A stretch of 64,000 nucleotides of DNA from Bifidobacterium cuniculi (GTDB taxonomy: Bacteria > Actinomycetota > Actinomycetes > Actinomycetales > Bifidobacteriaceae). This document shows positions 35,285 to 44,042 of this stretch, piece after piece. Location of the stretch: assembly GCF_000741575.1 (NCBI RefSeq), contig NZ_JGYV01000001.1, positions 682,001 to 746,000 of the forward strand, in the 5' to 3' direction. Position numbers and translations under genes: made by a program. Position 1 is the first letter of the stretch; every line of letters starts with the position of its first letter. Below the pieces are notes generated by a model. It searched no databases, was not told the origin of the DNA, and worked only from the letters and a program-made list of their open reading frames with translations.

Positions 35285-35330
35285 ATGGCTCGGGGCGTCC
35301 CGACCAGTCGGTCGGGACGCCCCGAGCCAT
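35285..35330. repeat. Perfect 21-bp inverted repeat between oxc and the AEC gene
   Basis: ATGGCTCGGGGCGTCCCGACC (21 bp, 35285-35305) pairs perfectly with 35310-35330 around a 4-nt loop. There is no T-run downstream. It can act as attenuator or as an mRNA 3' stabiliser that makes oxc more abundant than the transporter (inference). Confidence 0.85.
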
Positions 35331-35387
35331 GTCATTCCGCCCTGCGTCCTTGCCTCACTGAAGGAAAGCAAAGAAGAAAGAACCCTC

Positions 35388-36494
35388 ATGGAAAAGATAT
35401 TGATCAACGATATCGTCCCGATCATCGTCATCATGGCGTTGGGATATATCTTCGGCAAGCTCAGCTACTTCGACGATGACCAGCGCCAAGGTCTCAACAA
35501 GCTCGTGCTCAACGTCGCACTGCCTGCCGCCCTCTTCATCTCCATCGTCAAGGCCACCCGCTCCGAGCTGGGTGCCGACGCCACGCTGACGGCCATCGGC
35601 TTCGTCGGCATCATCGTGATGTTCATGCTCTGCTACTACCTGTGCCGTCTCATGTTCAAGCACAGCATCCAGGAAGCGGCAGTCTGCGCCCTGATCGCCG
35701 GTTCTCCGACCATCGGCTTCCTCGGCTTCGCCGTGCTCGACCCGATCTACGGCGACTCCGTGAGCACCAACCTCGTGATCGCCATCATCTCCATCGTCGT
35801 CAACGCCGTCACCATCCCGATCGGCATGTACCTGATCAACCTCGGCCAGGCCAAGGACCGCGAGCGCCTCTCCGCTGCCGCGACCACCACAGCCAAGGGC
35901 GACGTGACCGTCAAGGCCCCGGCCCCGAAGGACGACGTGGCAGTCGACCCGGCCAAGGATGCCAAGGCCGACAAGACCGTCGAGGTCATGGTCTCCAAGT
36001 CCTCCAACATGGGCAAGAAGAAGAACCAGAACCTCGCCGCCATCATCAACGCCCTCAAGCAGCCGGTCTGCTGGGCCCCGCTGCTGGCCATCGTGCTCGT
36101 CCTCATCGGCGTGCGCGTCCCGGATTCCTTCGCCCCGACCTTCGACCTGATCGCCAAGGCCAACTCCGGCGTGGCCGTCCTGGCCGCCGGCCTGGCGCTG
36201 GCCACCGTGAAGTTCTCCTTCAGCTGGGAGACGCTGTGGAACACCTTCTACCGCCTGATCCTGACCCCTGCCGCCTTCCTCGGCGTGGGCCTGCTGTGCG
36301 GCATGGGCCACGACATCACCAAGCTGTCGATGCTCGTCATGGCCGTCGCCCTGCCGCCGGCCTTCTCCGGCATCATCATCTCCAGCCGTTACAACATCTA
36401 CGTCAAGGAAGGCGCCTCGACCACCGCGGTCTCCACCGTCGCGTTCGCCGTCACCTGCCTGCTGTGGATCTGGCTGGTCCCGCTGTGCGCCTGA
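35388..36494 (+). CDS. AEC-family transporter, probable oxalate/formate carrier
   Basis: 368 residues with about ten membrane helices in two five-helix halves (residues about 8-155 and 225-365) separated by a Lys/Asp/Ala-rich cytoplasmic loop. The first half ends [13 protein letters not shown] and the second contains [15 protein letters not shown] and [14 protein letters not shown] typical of the auxin efflux carrier family. In E. coli the related YfdV is encoded beside frc and oxc homologues. The oxalate role here is inferred from position 124 bp after oxc. GGAAAG lies upstream of ATG 35388. Confidence 0.88.
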   Translation: MEKILINDIVPIIVIMALGYIFGKLSYFDDDQRQGLNKLVLNVALPAALFISIVKATRSELGADATLTAIGFVGIIVMFMLCYYLCRLMFKHSIQEAAVCALIAGSPTIGFLGFAVLDPIYGDSVSTNLVIAIISIVVNAVTIPIGMYLINLGQAKDRERLSAAATTTAKGDVTVKAPAPKDDVAVDPAKDAKADKTVEVMVSKSSNMGKKKNQNLAAIINALKQPVCWAPLLAIVLVLIGVRVPDSFAPTFDLIAKANSGVAVLAAGLALATVKFSFSWETLWNTFYRLILTPAAFLGVGLLCGMGHDITKLSMLVMAVALPPAFSGIIISSRYNIYVKEGASTTAVSTVAFAVTCLLWIWLVPLCA

Positions 36495-36506
36495 TGACAG
36501 CATCCA

Positions 36507-36577
36507 TATAAGGGGCGTCGACACGCCGTCGGACAGCTGAAAATCAGCTGTCCGACGGCGTGTCGACGCCCCTTATA
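36507..36577. repeat. Perfect 34-bp inverted repeat after the AEC gene
   Basis: Arms 36507-36540 and 36544-36577 are perfectly complementary (TATAAGGGGCGTCGACACGC... ) with an AAA loop, 12 bp after the AEC stop. It lies between convergent AEC and lacI genes and may terminate the oxalate transcript. Confidence 0.9.
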
Positions 36578-36642
36578 ACGCCAGAGGCAAGGGGCCCGTA
36601 CTGACAGCATGCGGACCGCTTGCCAGGGGCGCCTCGGTTTGC

Positions 36643-36742
36643 ACATTTTTTGGGCCTGAGGAAATTGTGTAGGCCTTGGGGCTGCACAATTTGCATTTGT
36701 GCAGCCCCAAGGCCTACACAATTTTTCTGCGTCGAAAAATGT
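36643..36742. repeat. D-type inverted repeat
   Basis: A perfect inner pair of 28 bp (36662-36689 with 36697-36724) contains AAATTGTGTAGGCCTTGGGG and GCTGCACAA, the same module as at 4814-4928; the outer arms (ACATTTTT/AAAAATGT) pair imperfectly. It lies 16 bp beyond the lacI stop. Together with 36507-36577 it marks the left edge of the sugar module. Confidence 0.88.
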
Positions 36743-36758
36743 ATAACCGGAGGACGCC

Positions 36759-37763
36759 TCAGCCGGCGGGGGCGACCGTGGAACTGCGGATGACCAGGCT
36801 GGTGGGGGACATGAGGTGGGGATCCTCGGGCGGGCGCCCCTCGATGAGGTCGATGGTCAGGCGGGCGGCCTCGGCGGCGGAGGCCACGGGGTCCTGGCGG
36901 ATGGTGGTCAGGCCGACGTCGGCGGCGAACTGGGAGTCGTCGAAGCCCATCACGGAGATGTCCCCGGGGATGCGCAGGCCGTTCTGCTGCATGGTGAAGA
37001 AGAAGGGGATGGCGATGGAGTCCTGGTGGCACAGCAACGCGGTGGGGCGTTCGGCTGCGTTGACCAGGGCGCCGATGACCGCGCCGCGCACTTCGACGCC
37101 CGGATCTATGTCGTAGATGGTGCCCTGCATTCCGGGGGTCTGCCCGCAGATCCGCTCGAAGGCGTCGATGCGCGCATGGGAGGAGTACTGCAGGCTGTTG
37201 GAGAACTTCTCGTAGACGTAGGCGATGTTCCGGTGACCGAGGTTCATGAGGTAGTGCATGGCCGTGGTCACTGCCTGGCTGTCGTCGATGCCCACCGATG
37301 CCGAGAAGGCGGGGGAGTTGGAGTTGATGCCCACGAGCGGTACCTTGGCCTGCTCAAGGCGTTGGCGTTGGCGTTCGCCGACGTCGAAGGACGAGACGAT
37401 GACGGCGTCGGCGTTGCCGCGCACCGGCAGGTCGTCGAAGAAAGCCTGCCGCGCCTCGTCGTCGCCGATGGGGTAGACGACCAGGTCGTAGCCGGCGTCC
37501 CGCAGGACGGAGTTGAGGCCCTCGATGATGCGCGCGGTGAACCAGTCGATCTGCGTGCCGCCGAAGAGCAGCGCCACCCGGTACATGCGCCCGGACTTGA
37601 GGATGGCGGCGCTGCGCGAGACGAAGAAGCCGAGTTCGTCGGCGGCCTCCTGCACCTTGCGGCGCGTATGTTCGGACACCAGATGCGGTTTGGAGAAGGT
37701 GCGTGAGACGGTGGCGGTGGAAACGCCTGCCCGACGGGCCACGTCCTCGATGCTCGCTTTCAT
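36759..37763 (-). CDS. LacI-family transcriptional regulator
   Basis: 334 residues. N-terminal LacI helix-turn-helix (SIEDVARRAGVSTATVSRTFSK), hinge region near 50-60, and a periplasmic-binding-protein-like sugar sensor (VALLFGGTQIDWF, VGINSNSPAFSASVGIDDSQAV, VMGFDDSQFAADVGLTTIRQ). It is divergent from the ABC sugar transporter and GH31 genes and probably represses them by binding the palindromes at 37892-37928 until the sugar ligand is present. GGAAAGGAC precedes ATG 37763. Confidence 0.92.
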   Translation of the reverse strand: MKASIEDVARRAGVSTATVSRTFSKPHLVSEHTRRKVQEAADELGFFVSRSAAILKSGRMYRVALLFGGTQIDWFTARIIEGLNSVLRDAGYDLVVYPIGDDEARQAFFDDLPVRGNADAVIVSSFDVGERQRQRLEQAKVPLVGINSNSPAFSASVGIDDSQAVTTAMHYLMNLGHRNIAYVYEKFSNSLQYSSHARIDAFERICGQTPGMQGTIYDIDPGVEVRGAVIGALVNAAERPTALLCHQDSIAIPFFFTMQQNGLRIPGDISVMGFDDSQFAADVGLTTIRQDPVASAAEAARLTIDLIEGRPPEDPHLMSPTSLVIRSSTVAPAG

Positions 37764-37891
37764 GTGCCGTCCTTTCCGTGCCGACGCCGATGTCCTGGGC
37801 TGCGACGAGCTGCCTGCCTTGTGCCGTGGCCCCTGCGTGATATGCCTGTTCGCATTCTAGCGGCTCGACCTACGACACGCCGTGGAAGCCA

Positions 37892-37958
37892 TGAAATGTA
37901 ACCCGTTTCATTTGTAACCGGTTACAAAGTTGCGACACTGGTCTATCGGCGTTATACT
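37892..37958 (+). promoter_or_regulatory. LacI operators and promoter of the sugar operon
   Basis: TTTGTAACCGGTTACAAA (37911-37928) is a perfect 18-bp palindrome with the CG centre typical of LacI-family operators. A second, imperfect site TGTAACCCGTTTCA (37897-37910) abuts it. Immediately downstream are TTGCGA (37930-37935) and TATACT (37953-37958) with an ideal 17-bp spacer, about 45 bp before the binding-protein gene. Occupied operators would overlap the upstream edge of the -35 box. Confidence 0.8.
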
Positions 37959-38003
37959 TGCCTTGTTTGCTAAACGACTTACAACGAGGTAAGGAAGAAA
38001 GCC

Positions 38004-39389
38004 ATGAAAATTTCTCGCATTGTTTCCGCGTTGACTGTAACCGTTTTCATCTCGACGGCGCTTGGGGCCTGCGGTTCCGGCGGCGCCAAGGGCGTCACCG
38101 ACACCCAGGCGGACAAGGGCTTGCCCACCATGGGTGAAACCGTCACCTACGACCCCAACCACCTGGTCAACGAGGGCAAGCCGATCACCATCGACTACTG
38201 GAGCTGGAACAGCGCCGGCACGGACCCGGTGATCGACATGATCGACGGCTACACCAAGATCCATCCCAACGTGACCATCAAGCCCGTGAACGTGGCGTGG
38301 GAGGACTACTGGACCAAGCTTCCGCTCGTGCTCAAGGGCAAGAACGGCCCTGCCGTCTTCAACATCCACAATTCCTATGACGCGCTCGTGCGTCCCTACG
38401 CCGCCGACTACGACATCGACGCCAAGGACCTCGAAGCCGACTACACCACCGCCTCCGTGCACATCACGGACGGCAAGGCCAAGTACATCGACTCCGTCAT
38501 CAACACCGGCAACATCTACTACAACAAGAAGCTGTGGCAGGAAGCAGGCCTGACCGACGCGGACATCCCCACCACCTGGGACGAGTTCCGCGAGGTCGCG
38601 AAGAAACTCGCCAAGTGGGACGGCAACAAGATGGTGCAGGCCGGATTCAACGTCAACGGAGACGCCTATAGCGCCATCTACGAAGGCCTCAACTACCAGA
38701 AGGGGCAGGTCCTGTTCGACGACAAGGGCACCGAGCCGGATTACGACAACTCGGTGACCGCCGAGAACATGCAGTTCCTCAAGGACCTCTACGACAAGGA
38801 CCGTGTGGGCTCCGCGAACTTCGGCAACGACTACTCCCAGAGCTTCGGTAACGGCCAGAGCGCAATGGTCTATGCGTGGGGCTGGCTCGAAGGCACGCTC
38901 AAGGAGAAGTACCCGGACATCGAGTACGGCGTCTTCGCCACGCCGACGCCCTCGAAGGACACGCCCTTCGCCTATGACCGCTACAACGGCGAGTCCACGC
39001 CCGGCATCAACGCGAACGCCTCCGCCGAGCAGCAGGCCGTGGGCCAGGACTTCGTGCGCTACCTGCTGGCCAATGACGACTACGTGCGCACCGCCGTGCG
39101 CGAGCTCAATTCCTTCCCGGCCAAGAAGAGCCTCCAGGAAGACAAGGAGATCCTCGCCCAACCCGTCATGGCCGCCATCGCGCCGCGCGTCGACCGCCTG
39201 ATCTGGCCCGGCTCCATGCCTTCGACCATGGAGACCAGCGCCACCACCGCCTTCGAGAACGTCTTCCAGAACGGCAAGTCCATCGAGCAGTCCATCAAGG
39301 AAGCCCAGCAGCAGATGGAGACGGACATGAAGAACTCCGACTTCGTCTCCGCCGAGAACAAGTACGCCTACTACGATGAGCGCCACTGA
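38004..39389 (+). CDS. ABC sugar transporter substrate-binding lipoprotein
   Basis: 461 residues, SBP_bac_1 fold. Signal peptide with lipobox STALGAC (Cys about residue 23). Body signatures are ITIDYWSWNSAGTDPVIDMI, IYYNKKLWQEAGLTDADIPTTWDEF and the ligand-domain GQSAMVYAWGWLEG. It should deliver an oligosaccharide to the two permeases that follow. First gene of the LacI-controlled operon. The sugar is unknown; the GH31 enzyme downstream suggests an alpha-glucosidic or related alpha-linked substrate. Confidence 0.93.
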   Translation: MKISRIVSALTVTVFISTALGACGSGGAKGVTDTQADKGLPTMGETVTYDPNHLVNEGKPITIDYWSWNSAGTDPVIDMIDGYTKIHPNVTIKPVNVAWEDYWTKLPLVLKGKNGPAVFNIHNSYDALVRPYAADYDIDAKDLEADYTTASVHITDGKAKYIDSVINTGNIYYNKKLWQEAGLTDADIPTTWDEFREVAKKLAKWDGNKMVQAGFNVNGDAYSAIYEGLNYQKGQVLFDDKGTEPDYDNSVTAENMQFLKDLYDKDRVGSANFGNDYSQSFGNGQSAMVYAWGWLEGTLKEKYPDIEYGVFATPTPSKDTPFAYDRYNGESTPGINANASAEQQAVGQDFVRYLLANDDYVRTAVRELNSFPAKKSLQEDKEILAQPVMAAIAPRVDRLIWPGSMPSTMETSATTAFENVFQNGKSIEQSIKEAQQQMETDMKNSDFVSAENKYAYYDERH

Positions 39390-39489
39390 GCGCGTTCATC
39401 GCAGGTGACCTGGCCGGTGTGTCCGGTGCGGGACGCCGTCCCCGCCCTGACACACCGGCCGCCGCCAGGAAGGGAAAGGAAGGACAACG

Positions 39490-40470
39490 ATGTCCAACGC
39501 CACCATGTCCGCACAATGGGAGGCCGCCCCCGAGCCGGAGGCCATTGCCGAATCCGAACACCCGAAGGGAAGGAAGCCGCGACGCCGCAATCGCGGATAC
39601 GCCGAAGTCGGCGCGCGCATCTTCTCCTTCCGCAACATAGCCGTCGTACTGCTCGTCGCCTACTTCGCGGTGTTCCTCGCATACCCGATCATCAAGGCCT
39701 TCGCCGGCAGCCTGCACGACTGGAACCCGCTGGTCGGCACCTACGAATGGGTCGGATTCGACAACTTCAGGCAGATCCTCACGGACCGCCTGTTCTGGGA
39801 TTCCATGTGGCATACCGCCGTCTTCTGCACGGTCGCCACGGTCTTCCGCGTCGTGCTCGGCCTCGGCTTCGCGTTGCTGCTCAGCTCCAGGCTCGTCAGG
39901 TTCAAGGACACCTTGCGCGGCCTGTTCTACATGCCCACCATCACGCCCCTCGTGGCCGTGAGCTTCGTGTGGATGTGGATGTTCGACCCGCAGTTCGGCA
40001 TGATCGACCGCGTCACCGGACTCGACATCAACTGGCTGCACGACCCAAAGTGGGCATTGCCCGCCATCATCCTCATGACCATCTGGAAGGATTTCGGCTA
40101 CGCCACCGTCCTCTACCTGGCGGGCATCATGAACCTGCCCAGCGACGTCTACGAGGCCGCCGCCATCGACGGCGCCAACGGCGTACAGACCTTCTTCCAC
40201 ATCACCGTGCCGCTGCTCAAGTCCACCACGCTGTTCATCGTCATCACCTCGCTCATCAGCTACCTGCAGGCCTACGTGCAGATGCTCGTGATGACCGACG
40301 GCGGCCCGGGAACCTCCACCTACACCATCAGCTACCTCATCTTCGACCAGGCATTCCAGAAGTACAACTTCGGCGTTGCCTCCGCCATGAGCGTCGTCCT
40401 GTTCCTCTTCACCGGCGTGCTCACCATCATCATGTTCAAGGTATCGGGAGATACGGAGGGACTGTCATGA
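39490..40470 (+). CDS. ABC sugar transporter permease 1
   Basis: 326 residues, MalF-like. A basic N-terminal tail, six membrane helices, and the EAA loop EAAAIDGANGVQTFFHITVPLL that docks the ATPase. Shine-Dalgarno GGAAAGGAAGG precedes ATG 39490. Its stop overlaps the next start (ATGA at 40467-40470), indicating translational coupling. No ATPase gene is in the cluster, as is common where a shared MsiK-type ATPase serves many importers. Confidence 0.93.
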   Translation: MSNATMSAQWEAAPEPEAIAESEHPKGRKPRRRNRGYAEVGARIFSFRNIAVVLLVAYFAVFLAYPIIKAFAGSLHDWNPLVGTYEWVGFDNFRQILTDRLFWDSMWHTAVFCTVATVFRVVLGLGFALLLSSRLVRFKDTLRGLFYMPTITPLVAVSFVWMWMFDPQFGMIDRVTGLDINWLHDPKWALPAIILMTIWKDFGYATVLYLAGIMNLPSDVYEAAAIDGANGVQTFFHITVPLLKSTTLFIVITSLISYLQAYVQMLVMTDGGPGTSTYTISYLIFDQAFQKYNFGVASAMSVVLFLFTGVLTIIMFKVSGDTEGLS

Positions 40471-41300
40471 ACCGTGCCAAGACCCGCGTCACCGTCGCCG
40501 GAGTCATCCTCACGGTGCTCCTGTTCATCGCGGCGCTCATCACCATCGTCCCCTTCATCTGGATGCTCCTGTCGAGCTTCGCCCCCAACAGCGAGATCGT
40601 CAAGGTCACCGGCGGCCTCTTCCCGGCGCCCACCACCGTCGACAACTACGTCGCCATCCAGGAACGCTTCGACTTCCTGCGCCTGTTCGGCAACTCGCTG
40701 TTCATCGCGATCGTCAAGACGGTCATCATCATCTACACCAGCGCCGTGCTCGGCTTCGTCTTCGCCAAGATGCGCTTCCGCGGCCGCAACCTGCTCTTCG
40801 GCCTCGTCATGAGCACGATGATGGTGCCGTGGGCCGTCACCATCATCCCCCAGTACGAGATGATGACCCGGTTCGGCTGGCTCGACAGCTACGCCTCGCT
40901 TATCGTGCCCGGCATGCTCAGCGCCTTCGGCGTCTTCCTGTTCCGCCAGTCCATCACCGGCATCCCCGACGAACTCATCGAGGCGGCGAAACTCGACGGC
41001 GCCTCCGACTTCCGCATCTTCCACCGCATCATCCTGCCGATGAGCCGCAATACCATCGCCGCGCTCGCCATCTTCACCTTCCTGTGGAACTGGGAGGACT
41101 ACCTGTGGCCCTTCCTCATGATCAGCGACGAGAAGAAGCAGCTGCTCGCCGTCGGCCTCAAGCAGTTCAATGGCCAGTACGGCACCGACTACGGCGGCCT
41201 GTTCGCCGCGACCAGCCTGGCCATCGTGCCGGTCATCATCATCTATGTCATCTTCCAGAAGCAGTTCATCGCCGGCATCGCCTCCGGCAGCGGCAAGTGA
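40467..41300 (+). CDS. ABC sugar transporter permease 2
   Basis: 277 residues, MalG-like. Six membrane helices and the EAA motif EAAKLDGASDFRIFHRIILP. The start codon overlaps the stop of permease 1 by 4 nt. It forms the heterodimeric channel with permease 1 and is followed 9 bp later by the GH31 gene, so uptake and intracellular hydrolysis are co-expressed. Confidence 0.94.
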   Translation: MNRAKTRVTVAGVILTVLLFIAALITIVPFIWMLLSSFAPNSEIVKVTGGLFPAPTTVDNYVAIQERFDFLRLFGNSLFIAIVKTVIIIYTSAVLGFVFAKMRFRGRNLLFGLVMSTMMVPWAVTIIPQYEMMTRFGWLDSYASLIVPGMLSAFGVFLFRQSITGIPDELIEAAKLDGASDFRIFHRIILPMSRNTIAALAIFTFLWNWEDYLWPFLMISDEKKQLLAVGLKQFNGQYGTDYGGLFAATSLAIVPVIIIYVIFQKQFIAGIASGSGK

Positions 41301-41309
41301 GGTAGCAGC

Positions 41310-43835
41310 ATGGCAACACATCCCTCGTTCAGCCAGTTCACCGCCAACCTGCACCCGCAGGTCCCCGCGGACCGCACCGTCAGCGGCGAGCACTGGCGCA
41401 TCAGCCCCATCACCGACTCCCTCGTGCGCCTCGAATGGTCAGACGACGGCATCTTCGAGGACCGCCCCACGCAGGTCGTGCTCAACCGCGACCTGGGCGG
41501 CGACGTGCACGCCGACATCCGCCGCACCGGCGGCGGCGTGCGCATCGAGACGCCCGCGCTGCTGCTCGACTACGACGGCCGCCCCTTCAGCAAGGAGGGG
41601 CTTTCCATCGTCGTCAAGGGCGTGCCCGGCAGCCAGTTCAACACCTGGCACTACGGCGAGCGCGGCGGCGGCAACCTCCTGGGCACCGCCCGCACCCTCG
41701 ACGAGGTCGACGGCGACACGCCGCTGGGCGACGGCATCCTCTCGCGCGACGGCTGGGCGGTGCTCGACGACTCCGCATCGAACGTGCTCGACGACGCCGC
41801 CACGGTGGGCGGCGAGGACAACCCCTTCGGCACGTGGCCGGTCCCGCGCGTCGACGACCCCGGTCGGGTGGACCTCTACGTCTTCGCCTACGGGCTGCGC
41901 TTCCTCGAGGCGATCCGCGACTGGCACCGGCTGACGGGGCCGACGCCGTTGCTGCCGCGCTGGGCACTGGGCAACTGGTGGAGCCGTTTCTACCGCTACG
42001 ATCAGGACGGCTACCTGAACCTCATGGACCGGTTCCGTGCCGAGGGGCTGCCGTTCACCGTCGCGGTGATCGACATGGACTGGCACCTGACCGACGCCGA
42101 CCCCAAGTACGGCTCCGGCTGGACCGGCTACACCTGGAACCGCGACCTGTTCCCCGACCCGACGAGGCTGCTGGCGGACCTGCACGACCGCGGCATGCGC
42201 GTGACGCTCAACGAGCATCCGCGCGACGGCATCCGCGCCTTCGAAGAGGAGTACCCGGCGGTGGCGCGCGCGATGGGCGTCGACCCGGAGTCGGGCGAGC
42301 CGGTGGCCTTCGATCCCTCCAGCCCGCGCTTCCTGGACGCCTACCTGGACATGCACCACCGCATGGCGGCGGACGGCGTGGACTTCTGGTGGATCGACTG
42401 GCAGCAGGGCGGCGTCACCCGGCAGCGCGGCCTCGACCCGCTGTGGATGCTCAACCACGTCCACTGGCTCGACTCGCTGGACGAGGCGGGCAAGGAGGGC
42501 AGCGGCCGCTGGCCGATGACCTTCAGCCGCTTCGCCGGCCCCGGCTCGCACCGGTACCCGATCGGCTTCTCCGGCGACACGATCGTCAGTTGGCGTTCGC
42601 TGGAGTTCCAGCCGCGCTTCACGGCCACGGCGGCCAACATCGGCTACGACTGGTGGAGCCACGACATCGGCGGCCACATGCTGGGCAGGCGTGACGACGA
42701 GCTGGAGGCCCGCTGGTACCAGTTCGGCGTCTTCAGTCCGATCAACCGCCTGCATTCGAGCTCCTCGCCGTTCTCCGGCAAGGAGCCGTGGAACTTCCCG
42801 GAGCCGGTGCGCCATGCGATGGCCGGGGCCCTGCGGCTGCGTCAGCGGCTACTGCCGTACCTGCATACGATGAACTACCGCACGGCGTTCCGGGCGCGGC
42901 CGCTGGTGGAGCCGATGTACTGGCAGGACCCGGGAATAGGGGAGGCCTACGACTACCCCAACGAGTACCGCTTCGGCTCCGAGCTGGTGGTGGCGCCGGT
43001 GGTGCGGCCTCGCGACCCGGTCTCGCGGTTGGCGCGCACCGACCTGTGGTTGCCGCAGGGGGAGTGGTTCGACTTCTTCGACGGCCGGCGCTACCGTGCG
43101 CCGAGGCCCGGCGGCCGTCGCCTGGCGGCCTGGCGCGGCATCGAGCGGATTCCCGCCTTCGCCAAGGCGGGCGGCATCGTGCCCCTGCAGACCTTGGACG
43201 GCCCCGACGCGCTGAACTCGACCGACAATCCGCGCCTGCTGCGGGTGCTGGCCTTCCCGGGCGACGGCAGCTTCACGCTGCACGAGGACGACGGCGAGTG
43301 GACGCACGTGCGGCAGGGTCGGGCGGCTCTCACCGATCTGCGTCAGGAGTGGGGCGACGATGCGGTCGTCTTCACGGTCGGTGCGGTGCGCGGCGACGCG
43401 GCGGCCGTGCCCGAGGTGCGCGACTGGGCCGTGGCCTTCCGCGGCGTCGGCGATGCCCCCGGCGCGGTGACGGCCACGGTGGACGGTGCACCGGTCGACT
43501 GTGTGGCGGAGTACGACGAGGCGACGCTCACGCTGTCCGTGACGGTGCGCGCGGTGCCGCGCTCGGCGGTGCTGCGCGTCGAGGCGTCCGGCCTGCGCGC
43601 GGCGGACGACCCGGCCACGGAGGACTGCCGGCGCGTGCTCATGGATGCGCAGATGCCCAACCTGACCAAGGACGTCACCTTCTCGATGATTGCGGAGCAA
43701 GGTGCCGCCGCCCTGGCAGGCCTGCGCGCCCTGGACATGCAGGCCGGTGCCCCCCACGCCGACCTGGCCGAGTCCCACATGCCCGAATCCGTCATCGCCG
43801 CCCTGGAGGAGATCCTCCTGCGTTCCCGATCTTAA
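41310..43835 (+). CDS. GH31 family alpha-glycosidase, intracellular
   Basis: 841 residues, no signal peptide. GH31 barrel with nucleophile Asp363 in FWWIDWQQGG and acid/base Asp423 in FSGDTIVSWRSL; an N-terminal beta-sandwich and a C-terminal beta domain are present. An extra region of about 60 residues follows at the C-terminus (from about TKDVTFSMIAEQG). GH31 members hydrolyse alpha-glucosides, alpha-xylosides, isomaltose or nigerose; specificity is not readable here. It ends the operon, and its last five codons lie inside the left arm of the inverted repeat at 43822-43968. Confidence 0.93.
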   Translation: MATHPSFSQFTANLHPQVPADRTVSGEHWRISPITDSLVRLEWSDDGIFEDRPTQVVLNRDLGGDVHADIRRTGGGVRIETPALLLDYDGRPFSKEGLSIVVKGVPGSQFNTWHYGERGGGNLLGTARTLDEVDGDTPLGDGILSRDGWAVLDDSASNVLDDAATVGGEDNPFGTWPVPRVDDPGRVDLYVFAYGLRFLEAIRDWHRLTGPTPLLPRWALGNWWSRFYRYDQDGYLNLMDRFRAEGLPFTVAVIDMDWHLTDADPKYGSGWTGYTWNRDLFPDPTRLLADLHDRGMRVTLNEHPRDGIRAFEEEYPAVARAMGVDPESGEPVAFDPSSPRFLDAYLDMHHRMAADGVDFWWIDWQQGGVTRQRGLDPLWMLNHVHWLDSLDEAGKEGSGRWPMTFSRFAGPGSHRYPIGFSGDTIVSWRSLEFQPRFTATAANIGYDWWSHDIGGHMLGRRDDELEARWYQFGVFSPINRLHSSSSPFSGKEPWNFPEPVRHAMAGALRLRQRLLPYLHTMNYRTAFRARPLVEPMYWQDPGIGEAYDYPNEYRFGSELVVAPVVRPRDPVSRLARTDLWLPQGEWFDFFDGRRYRAPRPGGRRLAAWRGIERIPAFAKAGGIVPLQTLDGPDALNSTDNPRLLRVLAFPGDGSFTLHEDDGEWTHVRQGRAALTDLRQEWGDDAVVFTVGAVRGDAAAVPEVRDWAVAFRGVGDAPGAVTATVDGAPVDCVAEYDEATLTLSVTVRAVPRSAVLRVEASGLRAADDPATEDCRRVLMDAQMPNLTKDVTFSMIAEQGAAALAGLRALDMQAGAPHADLAESHMPESVIAALEEILLRSRS

Positions 43836-43968
43836 AGCGGGCACCCGCCCGGGAGCATTTCCTGAATTAAAGCGGGCACCGGCTTGAAGAACAGAAAATT
43901 CTTCAAGCCGGTGCCCGCTTTAATTCAGGAAATGCTCCCGGGCGGGTGCCCGCTTTAAGATCGGGAAC
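43822..43968. repeat. Perfect 70-bp inverted repeat overlapping the GH31 stop, C-type
   Basis: Arms 43822-43891 and 43899-43968 are perfectly complementary over 70 bp with a 7-nt loop (CAGAAAA). Each arm holds two C modules (TTAAAGCGGGCACC at 43832 and 43866; inverted at 43911 and 43945). The left arm includes the final GH31 codons and TAA stop, so 14 nt of coding sequence are mirrored downstream. It lies between convergent GH31 and frc. Confidence 0.96.
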
Positions 43969-44042
43969 TACCATCATGGGTGCCGGATATGGGAATGCCC
44001 CGTACGGGGAACGTGCGGGGCATTCGCGTCAGTGAAGACGAC

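Noticed and set aside
31859-35458. A 1199-codon minus-strand frame opposite the ClC and oxc genes
   Set aside because: It spans two clear plus-strand genes and the intergenic region; composition is low-complexity antisense sequence.
36507-36742. Insertion-sequence ends flanking the sugar module
   Set aside because: The repeats are self-complementary hairpins rather than a matched pair at both module ends, and no transposase is present.
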